Origin: Bacteroidaceae bacterium
GTDB taxonomy: Bacteria > Bacteroidota > Bacteroidia > Bacteroidales > Bacteroidaceae
Assembly: GCA_017503065.1 (NCBI GenBank)
Contig: JAFVTT010000007.1
Span: 12,922 to 76,921, forward strand
Direction of reading: 5' to 3'
Length of the DNA stretch: 64,000 nucleotides
The notes under the pieces are model-generated. The model searched no databases. It saw only the letters and a list, made by a program, of their open reading frames with translations, and was not told the origin of the DNA. Both the position numbers and the translations under genes were made by a program. Below are positions 46,510 through 54,558 of the stretch, piece after piece. Every line of letters begins with the position of its first letter. Position 1 is the first letter of the stretch.

Positions 46510-47175
46510 TTATATATTGATGCCGAATTTGGGCAGCAATGCCCATAAAAAACCAATGAATCCGGCCGCTATGACAATGGTCCCGATTATGCGGTTTATT
46601 TTGCAGATGGTGCTTACCTGGAATTTGTTCCTTACCTTATTTATAATGTATGTCAGGCAGAACCACCATAGCAGTGCTCCCCCTAATATGGCTATGTATC
46701 CGAGTCCCTGCTCCAGATAGTGCTCTGGTACAACGAACTCAAAGCGTGCCATCAATGCTATGAAAAGCAGAATGATGAGGGGGTTGGAAAAGGTTACCAG
46801 AAACCCTGTTATACCGTTGTGCCATAGGGATCCCTTGTTGGGGTTGGTGGGGCGCAGGTTCTGTGTAGGATTGCTGAGATATGTGTATATTCCGAAGAAC
46901 ATCAGCAGTATTCCTCCTACAACCTTGAACCAGAACATGTTGCTCGGATTTTCTATAAAGTCCATCACGAAACTCATGCCCAAAATGGATAAGGCCGCAT
47001 ATATTAAGTCTGATATGGCGGCTCCCACACCGGTAACAAACCCAAACCAACGTCCCTTGTTTAAAGTTCGTTGTATGGTAAGAACGCCTACAGGACCCAT
47101 CGGAGCACTCGCCAGAATACCCACAATGAGACCTTTGAAGACCAATTCCAATGTGCTAACAGGTTCTATCCACAT
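46510..47175 (-). CDS. LysE-family amino acid exporter
   Basis: About 221 aa from ATG 47175 (MWIEPVSTLELVFKGLIVGILASAPMGPVGVLTIQRTL). An upstream start at 47220 (MYVKMKKKSV) is possible. It has six hydrophobic segments and the family motif GxxxGxGAAxSDLIYA (GFVTGVGAAISDLIYAALSILG). LysE and RhtB proteins export amino acids; the substrate is unknown. It is divergent from the ROK kinase and upstream of the DUF4924 gene. Confidence 0.88.
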   Translation of the reverse strand: MWIEPVSTLELVFKGLIVGILASAPMGPVGVLTIQRTLNKGRWFGFVTGVGAAISDLIYAALSILGMSFVMDFIENPSNMFWFKVVGGILLMFFGIYTYLSNPTQNLRPTNPNKGSLWHNGITGFLVTFSNPLIILLFIALMARFEFVVPEHYLEQGLGYIAILGGALLWWFCLTYIINKVRNKFQVSTICKINRIIGTIVIAAGFIGFLWALLPKFGINI

Positions 47176-47258
47176 AATATGAATGCAAATAACGGACTTT
47201 TTTTTCATTTTAACATACATTTGTAATTAAAAAATACCCTTTATTGCAAAATAAGTGC

Positions 47259-47266
47259 TAACTTTG
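47259..47266 (+). promoter_or_regulatory. -7 box of the ROK kinase gene
   Basis: TAACTTTG at 47259-47266, 40 bp before the start codon. No TTG at the expected -33 spacing. Confidence 0.5.
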
Positions 47267-47306
47267 CCCATACAGCGTAAGCAAATAACCTTTAAATCAT
47301 AATAGC

Positions 47307-48263
47307 ATGAATAAGAAACCCTATGTAATCGGATTGGACCTGGGCGGTACCAATTCTGTGTTCGGCATCGTCAACAAGGATGCTAAGATCGTCAAGTCTG
47401 TTTCTATCCCCACCACCGGTCATGGTACTGCGGAAAAGTACGTCAAGGCTTGTGTCGATGCCCTGAATCCTCTGATTGCCGAGGTGGGCGGTATCGAGAA
47501 GATAAAGGCTATGGGTATAGGCGCTCCCAATGGCAACTATTATTCCGGTTGTATCGAGGATGCCCCCAATCTGGAGTGGCGTGGCAACATCCCCTTGGTG
47601 AAGATGTTCCAGGAGGCTCTGGGCATTCCCGTTGTACTGACCAACGATGCCAATGCCGCCGCTATCGGTGAAATGGCATATGGTGCCGCACGTGGCATGA
47701 AGAACTTCATCGAGATCACTCTGGGCACAGGTGTAGGTAGCGGTGTCGTCGTGAACGGTCAGTTGGTTTACGGCCACGATGGTTTCGCCGGTGAACTTGG
47801 TCATGTTATCGTGGAGAAGAACGGTCGCGAGTGCGGTTGTGGCCGCCGTGGATGTCTGGAGTGCTATTGCTCCGGTACAGGTATCGCACGCAGTGCTATA
47901 GAGAAGTTGGCGATCAGCCGTCGTCCTTCTTCTCTGAGAGATATCCTGAGTTCAAAGCTCGAGGCCAAGGACGTGTCTATCGCCGCTTCCAACGGTGACG
48001 AGTTGGCTCTTGAGATCCTTGCCGATACCGGTCGCCGCCTTGGTGAGGCTTGCGCCAACTTCGCTCCCTTCTCCAGTCCCGAGGCATTCATCTTCTTCGG
48101 CGGTCCCACAAAGGCAGGCGAGTTGCTTATGGCTCATGTCCGTAAGGCATACGATGAGAATGTCCTGTTCGTCTACAAGGGCAAGGCAAAGATCCTGCTC
48201 AGCGAGTTGGACGGTGCCAGCGCAGCTGTGCTTGGTGCCAGCGCTCTCGGTTGGGAGATATAA
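47307..48263 (+). CDS. ROK-family glucokinase/sugar kinase
   Basis: A 318-aa ROK kinase. The ATP site is GLDLGGTNSVFGIV at the start; the ROK zinc motif is CGCGRRGCLECYCSGTG; and the sugar site has GEL GHVIVEKNGRE and NDANAAAIGE. It probably phosphorylates glucose or a related sugar such as N-acetylmannosamine; the exact substrate is inference. A terminator lies 24 bp after the stop. Confidence 0.92.
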   Translation: MNKKPYVIGLDLGGTNSVFGIVNKDAKIVKSVSIPTTGHGTAEKYVKACVDALNPLIAEVGGIEKIKAMGIGAPNGNYYSGCIEDAPNLEWRGNIPLVKMFQEALGIPVVLTNDANAAAIGEMAYGAARGMKNFIEITLGTGVGSGVVVNGQLVYGHDGFAGELGHVIVEKNGRECGCGRRGCLECYCSGTGIARSAIEKLAISRRPSSLRDILSSKLEAKDVSIAASNGDELALEILADTGRRLGEACANFAPFSSPEAFIFFGGPTKAGELLMAHVRKAYDENVLFVYKGKAKILLSELDGASAAVLGASALGWEI

Positions 48264-48286
48264 TTCTTTTGGAAGTAAATTTGTGC

Positions 48287-48314
48287 AAAAGGGTGTGAGT
48301 TCACACCCTTTTTT
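48287..48314 (+). terminator. Intrinsic terminator of the ROK kinase gene
   Basis: A 12-bp stem AAAAGGGTGTGA (48287-48298) / TCACACCCTTTT (48301-48312), then TTG and more T. Confidence 0.88.
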
Positions 48315-48438
48315 GTTTTATAAGGCATGCGTTGGACATACTGGCCATATGCTCGCATGAATTTTATACTGCCTTTAACCTTTTAACGTTTTTGTGCAAA
48401 AAACACACGCTTTGTTAACTCTTTTTATATAATTTGTG

Positions 48439-48446
48439 TATATTTG
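48439..48446 (+). promoter_or_regulatory. -7 box of the lipoprotein gene
   Basis: TATATTTG at 48439-48446, 51 bp before the start codon; the nearest TTTG (48411-48414) has a long 24-bp spacer. Confidence 0.45.
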
Positions 48447-48497
48447 CGCAGACTTTGTTTTATATCCGAAGTTGAGTAAACTATAATTGACATAAAT

Positions 48498-50429
48498 ATG
48501 ATTAGAAAACAAATTCTATGGATGGCCTTTTTGGCTCTCAGTTCAGGAGTATTTGTCTCTTGTGTAGACGAAAAGTACGACTTGGATAATGTGGACATGA
48601 CCATTGGCACGAAGGGTGACTTGACATTGCCAACCAGTAGTACGGGGGAAATACTCCTCAAAAACATTATGGACTTGAAGGAAGATGGTATAATTCAAGT
48701 AGTTGACGGTGAGTATTATTTGGTTGAAGATGGTATTGCAGATGTTCCTGGGATAGATATTACTTCCATTAGCATCGCCAAGCCTTTGATGTCTCAGATT
48801 GAGGCTGTGGTAGAATTGGACAATGCGGCCACAAGTCCGGCCCGCTCGCAGAATCGTCAGAATATTTCTGTTGGCGGCATAGAACTTCAGGATTTTACCT
48901 ATACTTATACCATACAGGATGAGGATAAGGCATATTATAGCTTGGGTGACAATGTTTCCGGTCAGGTACCAGAAGAGGTGGTGGAACTGAAGTCTGTGTC
49001 GTTTGTTGATGAAACCACGCTTGATGCAAAGATACAGGTATATTTTGATTCAGAATATGACTTTATCAACAAGGTGCACCTGGACAACTTTAATTTGTCA
49101 ATTCCTCAAGGTTTGCATGTTTCTAAAGCCGAGTTCACTCATTGGACCTGGGTTGATGGTACGGAACTTTTTGAGGTAGAAGAGGCAATCAGCATAGATA
49201 ACGAGAAAGGTGTCATTGTGCTTACGGCAACAGATGAGAATACAATTATTGACAAGGATCATGAAGTTCATGTGCGTATCACCTTTGATAAGGCTGTTAC
49301 TGGTTTGGGCGGTTTGGCATTTGCTGACAATAAGGTTTCTTTGTCAGGAATATTTAAGTTAGATGGTACTTTCCGTATCGAATCGAAAGATTTTGATTTG
49401 GATAGGCTTACACAGGATCAGGTTATGGATATCGTCAAGAATCAGAGTTTTGATGTTATTTGTCCAAACAAGATCCATTTTGTGGGCAATGCTGATTTTG
49501 CACAGGACATATCTGTTGAAAGTTTTTCTGGTAAAGTCTTGAGTCGAGTTGGCGATATCACACCTATAGCCCTGAATGATTTGCCCGATTTCCTCAACGA
49601 TCCAGAGGTTGTTCTGGATTTGGCTAACCCTGCGTTTTATATGCAGGTTGATAATCCTATGCCATACGAAGCCACGACATCTCTTCGCCTTTCCAGTGTG
49701 TATGAGGATGGGACTCCTCCTGTTGTTAAAGAAACAGGAACATTCACTATTCCTGCCAAGATGCTGACGGTGTTCTGTTTTGCCGATCATTTTGAGGGTA
49801 TTGAAATTCCGGAAAACTATCAGGGAAAGAATGTTGTCTTTGTTCCTGTACAGAATCTTAATGAACTTCTCAAGAAGTTGCCTGAGAATATTAATGTTGA
49901 CGTTGCCGATATTGCTATGGATATAGATGCCATGCCTATTCCCTGCCAGTACGATGTAAAGGTTGACTATCAGGTCTACACGCCTCTCGAGTTCGGAGAA
50001 GAGTTCAAGTTGGTGTACCAGGGTACCGAGGAAGGTCTCAGTGAGGATTTGGAGGACGTGAACAAACTGGACGCCAAAGAGGTTCGTATCGAGGCAAATG
50101 CCGTAACTAATTTCCCCATGGATCTTACATTGTCTGTAGATGCATTGGATCGCAATAATGCAAGTTTGAAGGGCAAGGTGGTTACTGTTAATGATATAGT
50201 CATCAATGCGCACAAAGGTTCTGAGGAGACTTCAAAGCAGCCTGTAGCTATTACCATCAAGCCCATGTCCGGACACTCGATTAGAGAATTGCTCGAGAAA
50301 TTGGACAAGTTCCACTACAGGGCTGTTGCAGAGGCAGATAGCGAAGGGAAACTGTTTGAAGATGCACATATAAAATTGACTGATATTAAGATTACTTTGG
50401 TTGGTGGTGTAAGTTATGATGCAAACTAA
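48498..50429 (+). CDS. Surface/periplasmic lipoprotein of unknown function
   Basis: A 643-aa protein with a lipoprotein signal: MIRKQILWMAFLALSSGVFVSC, with C22 as the acylated residue and VDEKYD after it. The rest is a long, mostly beta, repetitive region rich in Asp, Glu and Val (for example FSGKVLSRVGDITPIALNDLPDFLNDPEV and VEIEANAVTNFPMDLTLSVDAL-like text) with no family I recognise. It is 33 bp upstream of a DUF5723 outer-membrane protein gene. This pairing suggests a lipoprotein working with an outer-membrane barrel (inference). Confidence 0.8.
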   Translation: MIRKQILWMAFLALSSGVFVSCVDEKYDLDNVDMTIGTKGDLTLPTSSTGEILLKNIMDLKEDGIIQVVDGEYYLVEDGIADVPGIDITSISIAKPLMSQIEAVVELDNAATSPARSQNRQNISVGGIELQDFTYTYTIQDEDKAYYSLGDNVSGQVPEEVVELKSVSFVDETTLDAKIQVYFDSEYDFINKVHLDNFNLSIPQGLHVSKAEFTHWTWVDGTELFEVEEAISIDNEKGVIVLTATDENTIIDKDHEVHVRITFDKAVTGLGGLAFADNKVSLSGIFKLDGTFRIESKDFDLDRLTQDQVMDIVKNQSFDVICPNKIHFVGNADFAQDISVESFSGKVLSRVGDITPIALNDLPDFLNDPEVVLDLANPAFYMQVDNPMPYEATTSLRLSSVYEDGTPPVVKETGTFTIPAKMLTVFCFADHFEGIEIPENYQGKNVVFVPVQNLNELLKKLPENINVDVADIAMDIDAMPIPCQYDVKVDYQVYTPLEFGEEFKLVYQGTEEGLSEDLEDVNKLDAKEVRIEANAVTNFPMDLTLSVDALDRNNASLKGKVVTVNDIVINAHKGSEETSKQPVAITIKPMSGHSIRELLEKLDKFHYRAVAEADSEGKLFEDAHIKLTDIKITLVGGVSYDAN

Positions 50430-50462
50430 CCATACTATATGTGATATCCTAAAGTAAAAATT

Positions 50463-51884
50463 ATGATTATGAAAAAGAATCTTAGAAATATATTGGCGGT
50501 TGCAACACTTGCTCTGTGCGGCACAGCCTCTGCCCAGAACCTGAACAGCGCCTACTTCCTGGACGGATACACCTATGGCCACCAGTTGAATCCTGCCAAG
50601 GACTATGACCGCAAGGGTTATGTGGCATTCCCTATATTGGGTCAGATGAATTTTGGCATGAAGGGAAACCTGGCACTGACAGATGTCATAAGACTTAACG
50701 GCGACCAGTTGGTTACATATCTTCATCCAAGCATCTCTGTGGACGATGCCTTGGGCAAATTCTCTGCCAACAACCATTCCAGAATGGATATGAGGTTGGA
50801 TATCATCAGTTTCGGTTTCCACGCATGGGGTGGTTATAACACATTCAACATCGGCGTGCGTGCCAATGCTGGTTTCAATGCTCCGTACGAGTTGTTCGAA
50901 TTTACAAAGAATCTTACCAACAAGAATTACGAAATCACCGATGTGTCCTCTACTGCATCCGCGTGGGGCGAGATAGCTTTGGGCCATAGCCGTCAGGTTG
51001 CCGATGCATGGCGCGTGGGCGGTAAGTTGAAGTTCCTCATTGGTGGCGCCAATGCTTCTGTCCGCCTGAAGAATGCAACCCTGAACCTTACCGCACCCGA
51101 CAAGTGGGTTCTTTCTGCCGATGCCGAAGCCAATGTAAGTGTCAAGGGCTTTGAGTGGGGAGAAATGGAACAGAAGGAGTTCAGTGACGGCACTCCCTAT
51201 GAGCAGATAGATTTCGACAATGTTGACATAGAGAGTCCTGGCCCTAACGGTTTCGGCCTTGCCTTCGACCTGGGTGCTGAATGGGATCTCGGTGAACAGG
51301 GTTGGGTGGACGGTCTCAAGGTTAGTGCCTCTCTGCTCGATTTGGGCTTCATTTCATGGAGCGAGACCCACAAGGCATACAATATGGGTAAGGAGGTTGT
51401 CTTCACCGGTTTCAATGACATTCAGGTAGAGGGTGGTCCTGGTACACCCGCAGAAGATCAGGCCGACAACTATGGCGACCGTTTCTCCTCTCTCGTTGCT
51501 TTGCAGGATGGCGGCATGTCCAAATCAACTTCAACCCTTGGAGCGACATTGAACATAGGTGTGGAATACCAGATGCCTTTCTACAAGAAACTCAGCGTGG
51601 GTCTGCTTAGTACCACACGTATGCAGGGCGAGTACAGTTGGAACGAGGAACGTATCAGCGCCGTTGTCTCTCCCGTCAAGTGGTTCGAGGCTGGTGTCAA
51701 CGTAGGTTTCGGCACTTTGGGAACCAGTTTCGGTTGGGTTGCCAACATTCATCCCAGAGGCTTCAACGTCTTTGTCGGCATGGACCACATGTTGGGCAAA
51801 CTCTCCAAGCAGGGCATACCTTTGAACAGCAGTAATAGTTTCACCATAGGTATCAATTTCCCCTTCGGCAAGGCCAACAGGTAA
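50463..51884 (+). CDS. DUF5723 outer-membrane beta-barrel protein
   Basis: A 473-aa protein with a signal peptide (KNLRNILAVATLALCGTASAQ) and a body of alternating aromatic and polar strands typical of a barrel, matching the DUF5723 pattern (LNSAYFLDGYTYGHQLNPA ... RLDIISFGFHAWGGYNTFNIGVRANAG). The start may be ATG 50463 or 50469 (MKKNLRN). The C-terminus ends in strand-like sequence (FTIGINFPFGKANR). It pairs with the lipoprotein gene upstream. A strong hairpin follows at 51906. Confidence 0.88.
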   Translation: MIMKKNLRNILAVATLALCGTASAQNLNSAYFLDGYTYGHQLNPAKDYDRKGYVAFPILGQMNFGMKGNLALTDVIRLNGDQLVTYLHPSISVDDALGKFSANNHSRMDMRLDIISFGFHAWGGYNTFNIGVRANAGFNAPYELFEFTKNLTNKNYEITDVSSTASAWGEIALGHSRQVADAWRVGGKLKFLIGGANASVRLKNATLNLTAPDKWVLSADAEANVSVKGFEWGEMEQKEFSDGTPYEQIDFDNVDIESPGPNGFGLAFDLGAEWDLGEQGWVDGLKVSASLLDLGFISWSETHKAYNMGKEVVFTGFNDIQVEGGPGTPAEDQADNYGDRFSSLVALQDGGMSKSTSTLGATLNIGVEYQMPFYKKLSVGLLSTTRMQGEYSWNEERISAVVSPVKWFEAGVNVGFGTLGTSFGWVANIHPRGFNVFVGMDHMLGKLSKQGIPLNSSNSFTIGINFPFGKANR

Positions 51885-51905
51885 ACGCAAGACATCAGTA
51901 TAAAG

Positions 51906-51941
51906 CAATCGCCCGTGACTCACAATGGTCACGGGCGATTG
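51906..51941. terminator. Hairpin terminator after the DUF5723 gene
   Basis: A 14-bp stem CAATCGCCCGTGAC (51906-51919) / GTCACGGGCGATTG (51928-51941) with an 8-nt loop. There is no long T run. Confidence 0.7.
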
Positions 51942-51967
51942 TCCTATACTCTCTTATTGTATGATTT

Positions 51968-52030
51968 CTCGGATTACTCCGATTATTCCGATTATTCCGA
52001 AAACTCAGAAAACTCCGAGTTCTCTCGTCA
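51968..52030. repeat. 9-bp-period array P5
   Basis: Seven 9-mers from 51968: CTCGGATTA, CTCCGATTA, TTCCGATTA, TTCCGAAAA, CTCAGAAAA, CTCCGAGTT, CTCTCGTCA. It lies in the convergent DUF5723/fmt gap, which over its 326 bp holds only repeats. Confidence 0.85.
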
Positions 52031-52038
52031 CTTTCCAG

Positions 52039-52066
52039 TTTTCCGTTCTCCGTTCTCTGTTTCCCG
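52039..52066. repeat. 7-bp-period array H3
   Basis: TTTTCCG, TTCTCCG, TTCTCTG, TTTCCCG, between array P5 and the double palindrome. Confidence 0.65.
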
Positions 52067-52078
52067 CTCGGGGTTGTA

Positions 52079-52142
52079 GGGACTCGGCATGCCGAGTCCG
52101 CTTTTGCTATTGTTATCGGACACGGCATGCCGTGTCCCTACC
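52079..52142. repeat. REP-like double palindrome, copy 2
   Basis: GGACTCGGCATGCCGAGTCC (52080-52099) and GGACACGGCATGCCGTGTCC (52118-52137), as in copy 1 at 20682 with only two differences in the linker between them. Confidence 0.9.
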
Positions 52143-52148
52143 ATGCTT

Positions 52149-52206
52149 CGGGGGACGAGCGCAATGCGCGGAGGGGGTCTGTTAGTTTTCCGTTTTCCCT
52201 TTTCCG
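52149..52206. repeat. GC-rich block copy 1 plus 7-bp array H2
   Basis: The block CGGGGGACGAGCGCAATGCG..TTAG (52149-52185) is followed by TTTTCCG, TTTTCCC, TTTTCCG (52186-52206), 4 bp before the fmt stop codon. A second copy of the block lies at 54470-54506 beside the aldehyde dehydrogenase stop. Confidence 0.8.
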
Positions 52207-52210
52207 TTCG

Positions 52211-53188
52211 TCACACCTTCCACCCCTCCAGCGAGGTGCCGCGCAGGAAGTCTGATGCGCTCATGCGCTTCTTGCCCGCCAGTTGGAGTTCGTGGATGTG
52301 CAGGATGCCGTCGGGCAGGGCTATGCGCAGGGTCTTGTCGCCGTTGGCGCTTGGCAACAGGGTGGGGCAGGCTTGTGCCTGTCCGGGGCAGGCCTCCTTG
52401 GTGGTGCGGAATATCTTCATCACCGTCTCCTTGCCGTCGGGCGACAGGAGGGTTGTCCATGCTCCGGGGTAGGGGCTGAGGCCGCGCACGAAGTTGTGTG
52501 CCGTTTCCACGGTGTGGCTGTCCCATTTTATCTCGCATGTCTCGCGGAAAATCTTGGGCGCAGGGCGCAGAGGTTCGTCGGTGTGCATCTGCTCCTGGGG
52601 TATGGGCGTGACGCGTCCGTCAATGATGTTCTGCACCGTCTCCGCCACCAGGTCGGCACCCAGTGTCATCAGCCTGTCGTGCACGTCCTCCACGTTGTCG
52701 TCCGGCCCTATGGGCACACGCTCCTGTTGTATCACCTCGCCGGTGTCTATCTGGTGGTCAAGGAAGAAGGTGGTGATGCCCGTTTCCTTGTCTCCGTTGA
52801 TGATTGCCCAGTTTATTGGTGCCGCGCCACGGTATTGGGGCAGCAGGGCGGCATGCAGGTTGAAGGTGCCCAGGCGTGGCATTGCCCACACGGCCTCGGG
52901 CAGCATGCGGAAGGCCACCACTATCTGCAGGTCGGCCTCCATTGCCCTCAACTCCTCCAGGAAGGCCTCGTCCTTCAGACGTTCGGGTTGCAGTACGGGT
53001 ATGTTGTGGCGCAGGGCGCACTCCTTCACGGGCGAGGCCTGCAGCTGGCTCTGGTGCCTGCCTATGGGCTTGTCGGGCATGGTGATGACACCCACCACGT
53101 TGTATCCCTCGCTGATGAGGCGTTCCAGTGTGGGCACGGCAAAGTCCGGTGTGCCCATATATACTATTCTCAGGTCTTTCTTTTCCAT
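52211..53188 (-). CDS. fmt: Methionyl-tRNA formyltransferase
   Basis: About 325 aa from ATG 53188 (MEKKDLRIVYMGTPDFAVPTLERL). The formyltransferase motif is FNLHAALLPQYRGAAPINWAIINGDKETGITTF, with the active-site Asn, His and Asp in this region. The C-terminal tRNA-binding domain starts at about 210. It formylates initiator Met-tRNA. A TATCTTTG box at 53220-53227 (minus) lies about 30 bp upstream and faces the nrnA promoter. Confidence 0.97.
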   Translation of the reverse strand: MEKKDLRIVYMGTPDFAVPTLERLISEGYNVVGVITMPDKPIGRHQSQLQASPVKECALRHNIPVLQPERLKDEAFLEELRAMEADLQIVVAFRMLPEAVWAMPRLGTFNLHAALLPQYRGAAPINWAIINGDKETGITTFFLDHQIDTGEVIQQERVPIGPDDNVEDVHDRLMTLGADLVAETVQNIIDGRVTPIPQEQMHTDEPLRPAPKIFRETCEIKWDSHTVETAHNFVRGLSPYPGAWTTLLSPDGKETVMKIFRTTKEACPGQAQACPTLLPSANGDKTLRIALPDGILHIHELQLAGKKRMSASDFLRGTSLEGWKV

Positions 53189-53219
53189 ATAAAACATAAT
53201 ATTTATGTGCTCTCACGTG

Positions 53220-53248
53220 CAAAGATACGATTATTCTTTGTACTTTTG
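53220..53248. promoter_or_regulatory. Face-to-face promoters of fmt and nrnA
   Basis: Minus-strand TATCTTTG (53227-53220) for fmt and plus-strand TACTTTTG (53241-53248) for nrnA lie 13 bp apart, so RNA polymerase cannot occupy both at once. The nrnA ATG is at 53258, so its transcript should be leaderless or nearly so. Confidence 0.6.
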
Positions 53249-53257
53249 TCTCTTGTT

Positions 53258-54343
53258 ATGGAAAAGATTCTCACAGAAGAGCAGTTGTCTGCTCTGCAAA
53301 ACAGGATAGATGAGGTCCAACGGGTGGCCTGTGTGTGCCATGTAAATCCCGACGGCGACGCCCTGGGCAGTACCCTCGGCGTGATGGCGTGGATGAAGGC
53401 TCTGGGCAAGGAATGTACCGTGGTTGTCCCCAACCGTTTTCCGGACTTTCTCCAGTGGATGCCCGGTGCATCCGAAATTGTCCGCTACGACAGGCATGCC
53501 GACAAGGCGGATGCCGTCCTTCGCCAGGCAGACCTCCTGTGGGTGTGCGACATGAACGATGCCTCCCGTGCCCTGGGCATGGAGGGTATCCTCTCCGAGT
53601 GTGTGGAGCGTAGCGCACAGGGCAACCTCTTCATGGTGATGGCCGACCACCACCTCGACCCCAATCCCGCCTTCTGTAATCTCCAGATTTCGCGCCCCGA
53701 GATGTGCGCCACCTGCGAGGTGCTCTGCCACCTGCTTTGGCAGATGAGGCGCATGGATGCAATGTCCCTGCCCGAGGCCACCTGCCTCTACACGGGCATG
53801 ATGACCGATACCGGTGCCTTCACCTATGCCTCCACGCGAAGCGTCATCTACGAGTGCATCTCCCTGCTCCTGGCACGTGGCATAGACAAGGACCGCATCT
53901 ACCGCAACGTCTTCTGGACCTCCACACCCAACCGCATGCGTCTGGTAGGTTATCTGCTATATGTGAAGTTGGAGACCATCCCCGGCATGAATGCCTCCGT
54001 CATGACGCTCACCAATCAGGAGCGCCGCATGCTCGGCATCAAGAACGGCGACACGGAGGGCATTGTCAACATGCCCTTGCAGATTCAGGGCATGCGCCTT
54101 TCGGCCTTCATCAGCGAGGACACCGAGCACCCCGGCTTCGTCAAGTTCTCCCTGCGCAGTGTGGACGATTTCCCATGCAACGAGATGTCTGCCCGCTTCT
54201 TCAACGGCGGAGGCCACAAGAATGCCTCCGGTGGCCGTCTCCAGTGCTCAATAGAAGAGGCCCTGGAACTCTTCCGCAAGGCCGTGAAGGAGTACGCACC
54301 ATTGTTGGGAACGGAAAACGGAAAACGGAAAACGGAAAACTGA
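53258..54343 (+). CDS. nrnA: DHH-family oligoribonuclease/pAp phosphatase (NrnA-like)
   Basis: A 361-aa protein. The DHH catalytic motifs are CHVNPDGDALGS and MADHHLDPNP; the C-terminal DHHA1 domain has FNGGGHKNASGG. It degrades nanoRNAs and dephosphorylates pAp. The frame is open from 52283, antisense to fmt, so ATG 53258 is chosen. The last dozen residues (LGTENGKRKTEN) are encoded by four CGGAAAA heptamers that run into the stop codon, so this tail is probably not part of the conserved fold. Confidence 0.92.
   Translation: MEKILTEEQLSALQNRIDEVQRVACVCHVNPDGDALGSTLGVMAWMKALGKECTVVVPNRFPDFLQWMPGASEIVRYDRHADKADAVLRQADLLWVCDMNDASRALGMEGILSECVERSAQGNLFMVMADHHLDPNPAFCNLQISRPEMCATCEVLCHLLWQMRRMDAMSLPEATCLYTGMMTDTGAFTYASTRSVIYECISLLLARGIDKDRIYRNVFWTSTPNRMRLVGYLLYVKLETIPGMNASVMTLTNQERRMLGIKNGDTEGIVNMPLQIQGMRLSAFISEDTEHPGFVKFSLRSVDDFPCNEMSARFFNGGGHKNASGGRLQCSIEEALELFRKAVKEYAPLLGTENGKRKTEN
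54312..54340. repeat. 7-bp-period array H4 inside the nrnA 3' end
   Basis: CGGAAAA four times (54312-54339), then C and the TGA stop of nrnA. Because 7 is not a multiple of 3, any change in copy number alters the C-terminus and the stop position. Confidence 0.85.
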
Positions 54344-54355
54344 TTGTAGATGGGG

Positions 54356-54436
54356 CTCTGAGTACTCTGAGTTTTCCGAGTTCTCCGAGTTCTCCGAGTT
54401 CTCTGAGTTTTCCGAGTACTCCGAATACTCCGAGCA
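54356..54436. repeat. 9-bp-period array P6
   Basis: Nine 9-mers from 54356: CTCTGAGTA, CTCTGAGTT, TTCCGAGTT, CTCCGAGTT (twice), CTCTGAGTT, TTCCGAGTA, CTCCGAATA, CTCCGAGCA. It is the longest of the six arrays and lies 12 bp after the nrnA stop. Confidence 0.9.
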
Positions 54437-54469
54437 GTTTCCCGTCCCCCTTTCTCCTTCTTTGTCCCC

Positions 54470-54555
54470 CGGGGGACGAGCGCAACGCGCGGAGGGGGTA
54501 TGTTAGTTTTCCGTTTTCCGTTCTCCGTTCTCCGTTCTCCGTTCTTCTTTTTCCG
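54470..54555. repeat. GC-rich block copy 2 plus 7-bp array H5
   Basis: The block CGGGGGACGAGCGCAACGCG..TTAG (54470-54506) is followed by TTTTCCG, TTTTCCG, TTCTCCG three times and related units up to 54555, 3 bp before the aldehyde dehydrogenase stop codon. Confidence 0.8.
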
Positions 54556-54558
54556 TTC

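Noticed and set aside
52283..53257. Long N-terminal extension of NrnA
   Set aside because: It is antisense to fmt; the promoter at 53241 and the family start support ATG 53258.
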